From: Acidaminobacter sp.
GTDB lineage: Bacteria > Bacillota_A > Clostridia > Peptostreptococcales > Acidaminobacteraceae
Assembly: GCA_009881125.1 (NCBI GenBank)
Contig: WXFH01000037.1
Span: 62,001-126,000, forward strand
DNA: 64,000 nucleotides
Reading direction: 5' to 3'
The notes beneath the pieces are model-generated. The model was not told the DNA's origin. It saw nothing but the letters and a program-made list of their open reading frames with translations, and did no database searches. Made by a program: the position numbers and the translations under genes. Each line of letters begins with the position of its first letter. Position 1 is the first letter of the stretch. This document shows, piece after piece, positions 42,645 to 52,127 of the stretch.

Positions 42645-44804
42645 GTGGCAAACAGTTTTTGGATTTTAATGATGCTTGTCATTCCCGGCGCTGCGTCTCT
42701 GATTGGCGCTATTCAGGGAAATAAGAACGAAGGCCTGAGGAATGCGCTGCATCTGTCGGTTTATGCTTTTGTGTTTGGCATAGTCGTTTTGCTGTATGAG
42801 CCAGTCAGCCAGGGTGACATTGTGGTGTTTGTGCCTAACCTGATGGGAACCGGTTTGATGTTGAAGCTGGATATGCTGAGATACATCTTCGTTTGGCTGA
42901 CAGCATTCATTTGGCCATTGGCTATGATTTTCTCCACTCAATATTTAATTCGACATAAGAACAGAAACAGATATTATGCCCTTTTTATGCTGACCTATTT
43001 CAGTACCATGGGCATGTTCCTCTCTGAAAACATTCTGAATTTGTTTACCTTTTTTGAATTAATGTCCATTTCATCCTACTTCCTGGTCATTCACGACGAG
43101 GATGAATATGCCCACCGTGCAGGCGCCTCTTATTTGGCCATGGCTATAGCAGGTGGTTTGATGGTTTTGCTGGGCATCCTTTTGGCGTATAACTTTGCGG
43201 GCACCTTGATCATATCTGAAATGGATTTGAAAGAAGCTTCACAAGTGACCAGAATAGCCATAGGCTCACTCATCCTGATAGGCTTTGGTATCAAGGCGAG
43301 CTTATTCCCGCTGCACGTTTGGCTGCCTAAAGCATACACGGCGGCGCCAATGCCGGCGACCATAATATTGTCGGCGGTACTCGCTAAGACGGGCGTTTTT
43401 GGCATCATTGTAACACTTCACTATCTATTGGATGGTGAGCCGGTGATTTCTTATGCGATTCTGATTTTGGGCATGCTGACTATTTTGGTCGGTGGCGGAT
43501 TAGCCATGTATCAGAGAAACGTCAAGCGGATTCTGGCCTACTCAAGCATGAGTCAAATGGGGTATATTCTGCTCGGGATCGCTTTGATCGAGATCCTCGG
43601 CAGTCATGGGGGTCTGGCTGTTTACGGCACGCTGTTTCACATTGTCAATCACGGCATCATCAAAACACTGTTGTTTATTGGTGCCGGTGTCATCTACATT
43701 GCGCTTCACGAGCTGAGTATCAACGTCATCTACGGCTTTGGGCGTTTAAAGCACTTCCTGAAGGCGCTGTTTCTATTTGGTGCCCTAGCGGTGGCGGGGA
43801 TGCCTGGATTAAACGGCTACGCCAGCAAAACCATGATTCATGAAGCACTGCTTGAAGCCGCTCATGAATTTCCGGGTCCGTTGTTCAGTATTCTGGACAT
43901 TTTATTCTATTTTGGCAGTGCAATGACTGTGGCTTATATGCTGAAGTTTTTCGTAGCAGTTTTTATTGAGAAGAATGAAGAATATTATGGTCAGCACAGA
44001 CATTTGATCAAATGGCCTGTACTCCTTCCAATGTCAATTTTGTCCGGTGCGATTGCCATTTTGGGCATGCGGCCGGAATGGGTATATGCGCCGCTGTCTC
44101 AAGCTGCCGAGATCCTGGGGGCGAGTGGTGAGGTTCATCCGCATCTCTTTGCAACCGAAGCACTGCGGGCATCAGGCGTCATTTTTGTGCTTGGCTTTGT
44201 CATGTATGCGACGTTTATAAGGATTTACCTGCGAAGACAGGTGGATGGCCACGCGGTTTATGTGAATCCTTCCAATACCTTTATCCGAATAGAAGAGGAT
44301 TTGATGATTCCTGTATTTACTGCGATCTTCAAAGGCATGACTGTTTTCTTCAGATTCTTTGATCAGTGGCTGATTCGCCTGGGTGAATTCATTGGGGACT
44401 CACTTCACAGACTTGCTGACGTGAAACCAAAGAAATGGATTGAGGCGAATGGGAACAACCTCTCTGACGCAGGAACGCACCTGATTGAATCGCTGGAAAG
44501 CGCTTCCTCAGGAAAGTTCGCTCAGCCGCTGATTGAAAAAGGAGATGCTGCTTTGGGAAAATTGACGGGCGAAAAACTGTCAGAGCCCCTTCACCGCTCC
44601 GGAGAAGCTATTGCGCATCTGGCTGACGAGAGCCTCAGAAAAGGTCATAAGCTTAAAGATGAAGGCGAGACCACGGTCAGAAAAGCGGTCTACAGAGCTA
44701 ACTTTAATATCAGTACGGTGACGTATTCGATCTTCTTGTTTGGCGCTATATTGGTGCTCAGTTTTATCTTTATCTTCCTGAACAGCACTTTAGTTAAATA
44801 TTAA
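42645..44804 (+). CDS. Antiporter-like subunit with long C-terminal extension (third NuoL/M/N-type, MrpA/NuoL-like)
   Basis: 719 aa, GTG start after GGGGAGGTG. Residues 1-500 are a 14-TM antiporter domain with FFELMSISSYFLVIHDE, GFGIKASLFPLHVWLPKA and SSMSQMGYILLG. A further TM segment near 515-530 is followed by a hydrophilic, helical part (about 545-685) rich in Ala/Glu/Lys/Leu, recalling the lateral helix of NuoL, and a last TM helix (FNISTVTYSIFLFGAILVLS). The extension probably braces the complex. Last gene of the operon. Confidence 0.9.
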   Translation: MANSFWILMMLVIPGAASLIGAIQGNKNEGLRNALHLSVYAFVFGIVVLLYEPVSQGDIVVFVPNLMGTGLMLKLDMLRYIFVWLTAFIWPLAMIFSTQYLIRHKNRNRYYALFMLTYFSTMGMFLSENILNLFTFFELMSISSYFLVIHDEDEYAHRAGASYLAMAIAGGLMVLLGILLAYNFAGTLIISEMDLKEASQVTRIAIGSLILIGFGIKASLFPLHVWLPKAYTAAPMPATIILSAVLAKTGVFGIIVTLHYLLDGEPVISYAILILGMLTILVGGGLAMYQRNVKRILAYSSMSQMGYILLGIALIEILGSHGGLAVYGTLFHIVNHGIIKTLLFIGAGVIYIALHELSINVIYGFGRLKHFLKALFLFGALAVAGMPGLNGYASKTMIHEALLEAAHEFPGPLFSILDILFYFGSAMTVAYMLKFFVAVFIEKNEEYYGQHRHLIKWPVLLPMSILSGAIAILGMRPEWVYAPLSQAAEILGASGEVHPHLFATEALRASGVIFVLGFVMYATFIRIYLRRQVDGHAVYVNPSNTFIRIEEDLMIPVFTAIFKGMTVFFRFFDQWLIRLGEFIGDSLHRLADVKPKKWIEANGNNLSDAGTHLIESLESASSGKFAQPLIEKGDAALGKLTGEKLSEPLHRSGEAIAHLADESLRKGHKLKDEGETTVRKAVYRANFNISTVTYSIFLFGAILVLSFIFIFLNSTLVKY

Positions 44805-44827
44805 TCCCGGACGAATGGTTTTGGGAG

Positions 44828-44903
44828 AAAAAAAGGAAGAAGGTACAAGTCGGAGGGCTCGATTATAATTCGAGATCCTGACAGGCACTTTCTTCCTTTT
44901 TCC
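44828..44903 (+). terminator. Terminator of the Mrp operon
   Basis: AAAAAGGAAGAA and TTCTTCCTTTTT form the outer stem; CTCGAT-ATCGAG-like pairing (CTCGATTATAATTCGAG) forms a second hairpin within. Confidence 0.85.
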
Positions 44904-44971
44904 ATTTGGTTTAAACTTAGTTTATAGTGCCCTTGCTCACTTAGCGATCGCAAACTATAGTAAGGAAACAC

Positions 44972-45490
44972 TCAATCTCTCGGAGGCGCGAACAGTGCGT
45001 CTGTCAATAGGTTCATGAGCGCGGTCAAGGCTTGGCGATTTTGCTGTGTCCAAGCTTTAGCCATAGCCTCGCCGAGCTTGCGGTCCTCCATGCTAAGCAT
45101 AAGGCACAGACCGCGGTCTGTGTGCATAAGCTTAAGTACTTGAGCACCCTCGTACACCGCCCACTCTGAAGTATAGGTTGGGGTATGGGTGTTCAAGGTT
45201 TCAACGGTCGTTTTCAAAGCGTTCAGCGTCTCTTCTTCAACACGGTCTGAGAAGTATAAAATTGCATTTTCACCGCGCTCTGTGAGACGATACCGATTCG
45301 TTCCCGCATCCCGCACCAGGCCTGAGTCTTTGAGTTCGCCCAGACAGTGTGTAAATTCGAAGTAGTTCATTCGGCCGTCCCTAAGCATCAAATCCATCAA
45401 TATGTCGTGGGCTGGATCTTTGAGCAGGGCGATCCCTTCCAGCAGTAACATCTTCTTTTCAATTTGTTGTTTAGAATCATCAAAAAACAC
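44972..45490 (-). CDS. DUF4364-family winged-helix protein
   Basis: 172 aa. The N-terminal part (about 10-80) is a winged helix: KKMLLLEGIALLK, then YFEFTHCLGELKDSGLVRD and YRLTERGENAILYF. The C-terminal half contains WAVYEGAQVLKLMH and a Met/Gln-rich helix. The family occurs widely in Clostridia as a putative transcription regulator with no known target. It is a single gene, divergent from the deacetylase lipoprotein. Confidence 0.85.
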   Translation of the reverse strand: MFFDDSKQQIEKKMLLLEGIALLKDPAHDILMDLMLRDGRMNYFEFTHCLGELKDSGLVRDAGTNRYRLTERGENAILYFSDRVEEETLNALKTTVETLNTHTPTYTSEWAVYEGAQVLKLMHTDRGLCLMLSMEDRKLGEAMAKAWTQQNRQALTALMNLLTDALFAPPRD

Positions 45491-45701
45491 AGGACCACCA
45501 CCTTACTCGTATCTGATAAATGTATCCCTATTATACCATAAACCTCATAAAAATGAGGACGCGCATTAATGTGACGCAACATTATAAATGGTAAATGTTT
45601 AGTTACATTTTACTTTTTTTAGTGTGTTATGACGCGCGTTCCAATATACTTAATATACATAAGTGCAAAAAGAAAATATAATTTAGAAAGGCGGACATAA
45701 A

Positions 45702-46829
45702 ATGCTGTTGTCATCTGGGTATTTCAAACGTCATAAAACAAAAAAACGTCACAGATCCTTATCTGCTTTAATTTTGTCTCTGCTCTTTGCAGTATCCTTA
45801 TTTGGTGGATGCAGTGCTGACATAAATTCTGCAGAATCTTCTTCTCCAAATGGTGAAGTGACGCCGCCGGAAGTCATTGTTGAATCGCCGGGGCCCGTTG
45901 AGATGCCGGCGGAGCAAGAAGTGCCTGAGGTGCCTGAAATTGACTTCAATGTGGTCAAACCAAATGAATTGGGAGAAGTCATGGTGATTATGTATCACAA
46001 TTTAGGGGACAAAAATACGGATTACGCCCGTACAGCAGAATCTTTCCGCGCTGATCTGGAGCGACTTTATGAAATGGGCTTCAGAACATTGCCTCTCAGG
46101 GATCTCGTAAAAGGCAACATTACAACACCTGCTGGTTATACACCAGTGGTCTTAACCTTTGACGACGGACACATCACAAACTTCAAGCTTCTGGAGGATC
46201 AGACCATTGATCCGGACTGTGTCGTAGGCATCATGTCCGCGTTTGCTGAAGAACACCCGGATTTTGGCATGCATGCTACTTTTTTCTTTAATGGGGGGAC
46301 CCCATTTGCTCAGAAAGATTCTGTCGCGTTCAAATTCAACTACATGCTGGAAAACGGCATGGACATAGGAAATCACAGCTTTGGCCATGAGCACTTTAAA
46401 CCGCTCAGCGCTCATGAGGTGGAAGCAGCGCTTGGTAAAAATGCAGTGCAGCTCAAAAAACTGCTCCCTGAAAATTATGAGATCGATCTGTTGGCACTTC
46501 CCTACGGTGAACGGCCTGCGGAAGGACAGAGAGGAACGCTGATTGAAGGTCAGTATGAAGGCGTACCGTATAAAAACATTGCCATACTTAACGTCGGTTG
46601 GAAACCCAGCGTTTCGCCATTTGACGTGAGTTTTGACTTTGCCTCAATTCAAAGGGTCCAGAGTGGCGACGGTCACCTCCAGCTGACAGATTGGCTGGAT
46701 GGCTATGCAGCCAATCCGGACAAGCGCTTTATCAGTGACGGCAGGGCAGATCGTGTCGCCATACCCGCTATACTGTCTGAAAAAGTTGATTTGACGGGGT
46801 TTGAAGGCTTGGAGCTTTTAGAGTATTAA
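45702..46829 (+). CDS. Polysaccharide deacetylase-family lipoprotein
   Basis: 375 aa. A basic N-terminus (KRHKTKKRHR) and hydrophobic stretch end in the lipobox LFGGC (about residue 33-37), so it is a lipid-anchored surface protein. A Pro/Glu-rich linker (about 45-85) precedes the NodB-type catalytic region: MVIMYHN, VVLTFDDGH (metal Asp pair, about 150), DIGNHSFGHEHF (metal His motif, about 223) and LALPYGERPA. It probably removes acetyl groups from a cell-wall or surface polysaccharide. RBS AAAGGCGG. Confidence 0.9.
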   Translation: MLLSSGYFKRHKTKKRHRSLSALILSLLFAVSLFGGCSADINSAESSSPNGEVTPPEVIVESPGPVEMPAEQEVPEVPEIDFNVVKPNELGEVMVIMYHNLGDKNTDYARTAESFRADLERLYEMGFRTLPLRDLVKGNITTPAGYTPVVLTFDDGHITNFKLLEDQTIDPDCVVGIMSAFAEEHPDFGMHATFFFNGGTPFAQKDSVAFKFNYMLENGMDIGNHSFGHEHFKPLSAHEVEAALGKNAVQLKKLLPENYEIDLLALPYGERPAEGQRGTLIEGQYEGVPYKNIAILNVGWKPSVSPFDVSFDFASIQRVQSGDGHLQLTDWLDGYAANPDKRFISDGRADRVAIPAILSEKVDLTGFEGLELLEY

Positions 46830-46839
46830 ATTGTCATTT

Positions 46840-47484
46840 TCACCTTGCCACAAATCCCTGCCAAACCGCCATAATGCCAAAAACTAAAATAATTAAGCCA
46901 GACAAGCGGTTGATCCAGATGAGATTATCCGGCTTGGACAATAGTTTCAGTCTGGACAGCGCGAAAGTCAGCATCAGCCACCACAGCGCCGAGCCTGTGA
47001 AAACGCCTGCTACGGTGAGTAATGGCGCAGCCAGGCCATGAGAGGTGACACCGCCTGCCAATCCAAGTCCTGAAAAAATCGCTATAAAGGACAATATAGT
47101 CATAGGATTGGTCAGCGTCAGAAGAAAGGTGGAAAACAGCATTCCGAGGTCACTGTGGCTGGTGCTGGAGTCAATTCTGTCCGCCCCGGCAGCGCGATCT
47201 GCGGGCTTGGAGCGCAGGATTCCCTGACCCAGATAAATCAGAAAGAGACCTCCGCCCAGCCTGAGAAAATTTTGCTGATTGATCAAAAAGGCGGAGACTG
47301 CGCTGAGTCCAAAAGCCGCTACGGCACCATAAACGCCGTCTGCAAACGCGGCGCCGAGGCCTGTCATGAGGCCTGCACGGCGACCGTTTGCAAGGGTTCT
47401 GCGGATGCACAGCAGCCCAATTGGACCCACCGGCGCAGCGATAGACAAACCAATAATCAAACTTCTTAGCCATAATTGGAGCAT
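46840..47484 (-). CDS. LysE-family amino acid exporter
   Basis: 214 aa from the ATG at 47484 (AGAGGTG upstream; the frame opens at 47559). Six hydrophobic helices; the N-terminal signature IAAPVGPIGLLCIRRTLANGR with GLGAAFADGVYG is typical of LysE/RhtB translocators. Substrate unknown, but lysine-pathway genes lie just beyond hpt. Its 3' end converges with the deacetylase gene, with only 10 nt between the stops. Confidence 0.9.
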   Translation of the reverse strand: MLQLWLRSLIIGLSIAAPVGPIGLLCIRRTLANGRRAGLMTGLGAAFADGVYGAVAAFGLSAVSAFLINQQNFLRLGGGLFLIYLGQGILRSKPADRAAGADRIDSSTSHSDLGMLFSTFLLTLTNPMTILSFIAIFSGLGLAGGVTSHGLAAPLLTVAGVFTGSALWWLMLTFALSRLKLLSKPDNLIWINRLSGLIILVFGIMAVWQGFVAR

Positions 47485-47575
47485 GACAACACCTCTTTCG
47501 TCGCTAACCGACGGATTGGATCTGAATTCAGTTTGTAGTTGTTCGGCACCCGCGGTCATTTTCCCTTCAAATGAG

Positions 47576-47604
47576 TTGAATTTAAAGTCAAAAAAGCATA
47601 AAAT
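47576..47604 (+). promoter_or_regulatory. hpt promoter
   Basis: TTGAAT (47576-47581) and TAAAAT (47599-47604) with a 17-nt spacer, about 34 nt before the hpt ATG. Confidence 0.65.
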
Positions 47605-47637
47605 AAAAGAAATCAGACCTTAAGGGGTGACCTATTC

Positions 47638-48171
47638 ATGAGTATAGAAAACAAACGCAGAGAAATTCTGGTTTCCAGAGAAGAAATAGAACGCCGGGTT
47701 GTTGAGCTTGGAAAAGAGTTAACCAAGGACTATCATGGAAAAAATCTGCTGGTGGTGTCGCTGCTCAAAGGCAGCTTTATTTTTACCGCAGATCTGGTCC
47801 GCAAGATCGATCTTCAGCTTCGGGTCGAATTTATGACCACCTCCAGCTATGGCCACGGCGAGGAATCCACCGGGAGCGTTGAGGTGACCCAGGACATTGG
47901 CGTTGACTCTCTGGAGGGCTATGATGTTCTTGTCGTGGACGACATTACGGACTCCGCCCACACTATGACAGGCGTATTCGAGCATTTGAAGCGCAAAGGT
48001 GCGGACAGCGTCAAGTGCTGCGTCCTCCTCGACAAGCCATCCAGGCGCCAGGTGGAATTTGTACCGGACTATGTAGGCTTTACTATTCCGGATATGTTCA
48101 TTGTCGGCTATGGCCTCAATTACGGCGACTACTTCCGCAATGTCGACCACGTCTTCGCATTTGTAGATTAA
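47638..48171 (+). CDS. hpt: Hypoxanthine phosphoribosyltransferase
   Basis: 177 aa, usual length, RBS AAGGGGTGA. The type I PRTase fold is clear: LLVVSLLKGSFIF near residue 38, the flexible-loop MTTSSYG, the PRPP-binding motif as VLVVDDITDSAHTM (about 98-111) and KPSRRQVEFVPDYVGF near the C-terminus. It salvages hypoxanthine and guanine with PRPP. The PRPP loop reads DSAHT where DSG-T is usual; both acidic residues are kept, so activity is still likely. Confidence 0.9.
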   Translation: MSIENKRREILVSREEIERRVVELGKELTKDYHGKNLLVVSLLKGSFIFTADLVRKIDLQLRVEFMTTSSYGHGEESTGSVEVTQDIGVDSLEGYDVLVVDDITDSAHTMTGVFEHLKRKGADSVKCCVLLDKPSRRQVEFVPDYVGFTIPDMFIVGYGLNYGDYFRNVDHVFAFVD

Positions 48172-48209
48172 AGCACCGGTTATCCGGCGAAACATCTGAT
48201 CTTCAAACT

Positions 48210-48270
48210 AAAACAGCCTCAAGGCCGCGGGTGGCGCATATAAGCACCCTGGCGCCATGAGGCTGTTTTG
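48210..48270. terminator. Bidirectional terminator between hpt and dapD
   Basis: AAAACAGCCTCA (48210-48221) and TGAGGCTGTTTT (48258-48269) form a perfect 12-bp stem; an inner GGGTG/CACCC hairpin lies in the loop. Confidence 0.9.
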
Positions 48271-48308
48271 TATTATAAGATCAAGGTTTTGGCCGATGGT
48301 CGCGTTTC

Positions 48309-49019
48309 CTACTTCCTGAGATCATCCAGGAGCTGCGTCTTGCCTTCGGTTTTTTCATCTTTCGCCTTGATGATTTTCGCTGGCGCTCCGGCGACGACCA
48401 CGCCTTCAGGCACATCTTCCGTGACAATGGCGCCGGCGGCAACGACGGAATTCTTACCGACTTTGACACCTTCCAGAACCACAGCGTTGGCACCGATCAA
48501 AACGCCATCTTCAATGATGACAGGTGTAGCGCTAGGTGGCTCGAGTACGCCTGCCAGGACCGCGCCAGCGCCAACATGAGCATTCTTGCCTACAGTGGCG
48601 CGGGCGCCGAGGACTGCATTCATGTCGATCATGGTATTATCGCCAATTTCAGCGCCAATATTGATGACAGCGCCCATCATGACCACGACGTTTTCGCCAA
48701 TTTTAACGCGGTCTCTAATGACGGCGCCCGGCTCGATTCTGGCTTTGAGCTTTTTGAGGTCAAGCATAGGAATCGCAGAATTACGGCGGTCATTCTCAAT
48801 GACGTAATCGTCAATACCCTGGCTCTGAGTTTCGATCAGGTCAAGAACGTCATCCGCCTCGCCAAAGAGCACATGGAAGGGCGCTTCTCCGAAACAGCGG
48901 ATCTGTGAGCCTTCAGGCAGGGTGATGTGACCGCGGATATAAGCTTTGACAGGTGTGGATTTTTTGGCGTCTTTAATAAAACGCGCGATTTCATAGGGGT
49001 TTGTCATATCATACGTCAT
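48309..49019 (-). CDS. dapH: Tetrahydrodipicolinate N-acetyltransferase
   Basis: 236 aa. The N-terminal domain (about 1-85) is followed by a left-handed beta-helix of hexapeptide repeats ([20 protein letters not shown] onward) ending [12 protein letters not shown]. This length and N-terminus match the acetyl-CoA-dependent Bacillus-type DapH rather than the succinylase DapD of proteobacteria. It is the last gene of asd-dapA-dapB-dapH and makes N-acetyl-2-amino-6-oxopimelate in the lysine/cell-wall pathway. Confidence 0.93.
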   Translation of the reverse strand: MTYDMTNPYEIARFIKDAKKSTPVKAYIRGHITLPEGSQIRCFGEAPFHVLFGEADDVLDLIETQSQGIDDYVIENDRRNSAIPMLDLKKLKARIEPGAVIRDRVKIGENVVVMMGAVINIGAEIGDNTMIDMNAVLGARATVGKNAHVGAGAVLAGVLEPPSATPVIIEDGVLIGANAVVLEGVKVGKNSVVAAGAIVTEDVPEGVVVAGAPAKIIKAKDEKTEGKTQLLDDLRK

Positions 49020-49049
49020 AAATTGGCAAGCCTCTTTTCTTATAATTTT

Positions 49050-49799
49050 TTACAGGATATCTTTCATGCTGTAGAGACCAGGTCCGGCGTCTTTGAGGAA
49101 TCGGGCTGCTTTGATGGCGCCTTCCGCGAAGACCTTCTTAGATGCCGCGCTGTGTCTGATTTCAAGGACTTCGTCAGTACCTGCGAACAGAATTTGGTGT
49201 TCGCCTACAATGGTTCCGCCGCGAACCGCGTGGATTCCGATTTCATTTGGCATGCGCTTTGCGTCTTTGCCATGACGGCCGTGCTGATAGTCATAGGCCT
49301 TGTTGGCCGCTTCATTGACCCCATCCGCGATCATCAGGGCAGTGCCGCTTGGCGCATCCAATTTCTTGTTGTGGTGCTTTTCAATGATTTCAATGTCATA
49401 GCGTTGTCCCAGGATTTCTGATGCACGGCGGGCGAGATCGATCAGCAGGTTGATGCCAAGGGACATGTTGCCGGAACGAAACAGAGCGACTTTTGATGCT
49501 TTCGCTTCGATGTCTGAAATGATGTCTTCAGAAAGTCCTGTGGTGCAAATGACTGCCGGGATGCCACTGGAAGCGGCGAAGTTCACCAGGCCCGGCACTG
49601 CGGTGTAATGGGAGAAATCTATGATGACGTCACCCTCAATGCCCTCAGCCTCAAAAGAATCGAACTGGGGAAACTTGGCGTCTGGATCAGGGTGTCGGTC
49701 AATACCGCAGGAAATGACCAGGTCCGGCTGCTCAGCGACCAGCTCCCGGACGTTTTTGCCCATAGCGCCGTTCGCGCCTGAAAGAATGATTCGGATCAT
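49050..49799 (-). CDS. dapB: 4-hydroxy-tetrahydrodipicolinate reductase
   Basis: 249 aa. The NAD(P)H-binding motif is GANGAMGKNV (about residue 8-17); the catalytic and substrate motif is EIIEKHHNKKLDAPSGTA (about 137-154), with the typical His-His-Lys. RBS GAGGTGATCCC precedes the ATG. Third gene of the asd-dapA-dapB-dapH operon. Confidence 0.95.
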   Translation of the reverse strand: MIRIILSGANGAMGKNVRELVAEQPDLVISCGIDRHPDPDAKFPQFDSFEAEGIEGDVIIDFSHYTAVPGLVNFAASSGIPAVICTTGLSEDIISDIEAKASKVALFRSGNMSLGINLLIDLARRASEILGQRYDIEIIEKHHNKKLDAPSGTALMIADGVNEAANKAYDYQHGRHGKDAKRMPNEIGIHAVRGGTIVGEHQILFAGTDEVLEIRHSAASKKVFAEGAIKAARFLKDAGPGLYSMKDIL

Positions 49800-49816
49800 G
49801 GGATCACCTCACTGGT

Positions 49817-50698
49817 TTATAGAAGTCCTGCTGCCTTGAGCTCGCGCTCCAGGCGCTCCACATTTTTAGGTTCCATTTCATAAAGTGGGCCTCTGAGCGG
49901 GCCGACTTCCTTGCCCATCAGATTCAAAGCGGTTTTGACAGGGATAGGATTGACTTCGCAGAACAGGGCGTCAATCAGCGGCTTGAGACCGAGCTGCAGC
50001 TCCAGTGACTTTGCAAAGTCGCCGTCAAGATAGTGCATGACCATGTCGTGAGTCTCACGCGGCATGATGTTGGAAAGTACGGAGATCACACCGTCTCCGC
50101 CGACAGACATCAGAGGTACGATCATATCGTCGTTGCCGGAGTAGAGATAGAAATCCTCCGGAATCAGGCGGGCGATTTCGACCACTTGTGCGATATTGCC
50201 GGAAGCTTCTTTGATCCCTTGGATATTCGGGTGTTTAGACAGTGCCAGGACGGTTTGCGGATCAATATTGACGCTGGTGCGCCCCGGTACGCTGTAGAGG
50301 ATGATGGGAATATTGACGCTGTCCGCAATGGCGTTGAAATGACGGATCAGGCCAGACTGCGTCGCCTTGTTGTAGTATGGGGTGACGAGGAGAAGACCAT
50401 CCACACCAACAGACTCTGCGTACTGGCTCATTTCAATAGCGTGCTGCGTATCGTTGCTGCCTGTGCCTGCGATGACCGGCACGCGGCCTGCGACGGCCTC
50501 AACCGCGAATTTGATAGCTTCCATATGTTCGTCATCCCGGAGCGTCGGTGCTTCGCCGGTGGTGCCGCAAATGATGATGGCATCTGTTTTTTCGGAAATC
50601 TGCCAATCGATCAACTCTCTAAGCTTTGTGAAGTTGATTTTGTTGTCAGCATCGAACGGCGTGACAATTGCGACACCGGCGCCTTTGAATAAACTCAT
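49817..50698 (-). CDS. dapA: 4-hydroxy-tetrahydrodipicolinate synthase
   Basis: 293 aa from the ATG at 50698 (an adjoining TTG at 50701 is in frame), with AAGGATG upstream. Class I aldolase fold: [11 protein letters not shown] near the N-terminus, GTTGEAPTL (about 44), [10 protein letters not shown] with the catalytic Tyr, [13 protein letters not shown] and the Schiff-base Lys in [10 protein letters not shown] (about 162). It condenses pyruvate with aspartate semialdehyde, made by the asd product encoded upstream. Confidence 0.95.
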   Translation of the reverse strand: MSLFKGAGVAIVTPFDADNKINFTKLRELIDWQISEKTDAIIICGTTGEAPTLRDDEHMEAIKFAVEAVAGRVPVIAGTGSNDTQHAIEMSQYAESVGVDGLLLVTPYYNKATQSGLIRHFNAIADSVNIPIILYSVPGRTSVNIDPQTVLALSKHPNIQGIKEASGNIAQVVEIARLIPEDFYLYSGNDDMIVPLMSVGGDGVISVLSNIMPRETHDMVMHYLDGDFAKSLELQLGLKPLIDALFCEVNPIPVKTALNLMGKEVGPLRGPLYEMEPKNVERLERELKAAGLL

Positions 50699-50804
50699 CA
50701 AAAATCATCCTTTCAAAATAGGCTGTTTATGTAGAAAAAGTTTCCGGGCTTTGTGCTTCAAGTGCCTGACGCTCCCAGGCGGCACGGCCCAAATTCAGCT
50801 TGAT

Positions 50805-50838
50805 GTGAAGAAAGGACCCGGGAAGCCTCCTGGGTCCT
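50805..50838 (-). terminator. Hairpin between asd and dapA (possible attenuator)
   Basis: AGGACCC and GGGTCCT (50813-50819 with 50832-50838) form a 7-bp stem with a short TTTCTTC tail on the minus strand. It may cause partial termination between asd and dapAB-dapH. Confidence 0.5.
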
Positions 50839-50870
50839 GCTGATTCTTATTATAGCATAAAAAAGCGGGA

Positions 50871-51866
50871 CTAAAACTTTTCTGCGAGCAGCTCCGCAAT
50901 TTGAACTGCGTTTGTAGCAGCGCCTTTTCTGGTGTTGTCGGCGACGACCCAAAGGTTCAGGCCGTTCTCAACGCTGAAGTCTCTGCGGACTCGGCCAACG
51001 TAGACGAGATCTTTTCCTGCGGCTTCTGCTGCAAGGGGGTAAACGCTGTTCGCAGGATCATCCTGAAGGACAATGCCCGGGCTTGAAGCGAACAGAGCTT
51101 TGACGTCCTCAACCTCAAACGGCTTTTTCAGTTCGACGTTGATGGATTCGCTGTGGCTGTAGAAAATTGGAACGCGTACTGTTGTAGCGGTAATTCTGAG
51201 AGATTGGTCACCCATGATTTTTTTGGATTCATCAATCATCTTCATTTCTTCTTTGGTGTAGCCGTTGTCGAGGAACACATCGATTTGCGGCAGGCAGTTT
51301 CCTGCGATGGGGTGTGGATAGGCTTTCTTGAGGTGATTGCCTTTGAGGCCTTCTTCGAGGTCTGTCATGCCTTTGACACCACTGCCGGAAACAGCTTGAT
51401 AAGTCGAGTAGATGACGCGCTCAATGCCGTACGTATCGTAGAGCGGCTTGAGGGCGACAACGGCTTGAATGGTCGAGCAGTTTGGATTGGCGATGATGTT
51501 CTTGTGATTGTCCAGCGCCTGAGGATTGACTTCCGGCACGACAAGCGGCACTTCCGGATCCATACGGAACGCGCTGCTGTTGTCCACGACGATGACGCCT
51601 TTAGAAGCCGCAATTGGAGAATATTTCAAACTGGTGTCGCCGCCGGCGGAAAAGAGGGCGATTTGGATGTCGCGATCAAAAGATTGCTCGTTCAGCGGCT
51701 CTACGATATATTCCTTGCCTTTGCAGGTCAGGACCTGGCCGGCAGAACGCTCGCTGGCGAAGCAATAAAGGTTGTCAAACGGGAAATCACGATCTTCAAG
51801 GACCTGTAGAAAGTTGCGGCCGACCATACCGGTTGCGCCGACGACCGCGATGTTAATTTTTTTCAT
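50871..51866 (-). CDS. asd: Aspartate-semialdehyde dehydrogenase
   Basis: 331 aa from the ATG at 51866, preceded by AAGGAGGCAG; the frame extends to 51944 without an RBS. NADP-binding GATGMVGRN (about residue 11), active-site Cys in ANPNCSTIQ (about 129) and GNCLPQIDVF are all present. It reduces aspartyl phosphate to the semialdehyde that feeds lysine, threonine and methionine synthesis. First gene of the dap operon, which ends in dapH. Confidence 0.95.
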   Translation of the reverse strand: MKKINIAVVGATGMVGRNFLQVLEDRDFPFDNLYCFASERSAGQVLTCKGKEYIVEPLNEQSFDRDIQIALFSAGGDTSLKYSPIAASKGVIVVDNSSAFRMDPEVPLVVPEVNPQALDNHKNIIANPNCSTIQAVVALKPLYDTYGIERVIYSTYQAVSGSGVKGMTDLEEGLKGNHLKKAYPHPIAGNCLPQIDVFLDNGYTKEEMKMIDESKKIMGDQSLRITATTVRVPIFYSHSESINVELKKPFEVEDVKALFASSPGIVLQDDPANSVYPLAAEAAGKDLVYVGRVRRDFSVENGLNLWVVADNTRKGAATNAVQIAELLAEKF

Positions 51867-52059
51867 GTAAAACTGCCTCCTTCTAAATGAATGCTTTATA
51901 CAGAAAAATGCATATTTCACGCGGCGATGGATCAGCTTGCGCATGAGGGGAACAGCATTTTAGAGTCACTTAAATATGTTGCCGTTATAACATAATTAAT
52001 GAATAAAACTGTTAAATTTTTTTAATAATAGCACTCAAGACCCCGGATGTCAATAAAGT

Positions 52060-52089
52060 TTGTCGTGTTCCTTCACTTTAAGGTATAAT
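52060..52089 (+). promoter_or_regulatory. Candidate promoter of the M20 amidohydrolase gene
   Basis: TTGTCG (52060-52065) and TATAAT (52084-52089), spacer 18 nt. The 246-nt gap to asd is A+T-rich; no lysine riboswitch core was recognised. Confidence 0.6.
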
Positions 52090-52127
52090 GATTATTGTGA
52101 AGAACCTGTTGCTTGGGAGGGAAATGT

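Noticed and set aside
51867..52112. Lysine riboswitch upstream of asd
   Set aside because: The asd-dap context suggested one, but the conserved AGAGG-type core and stems were not found.
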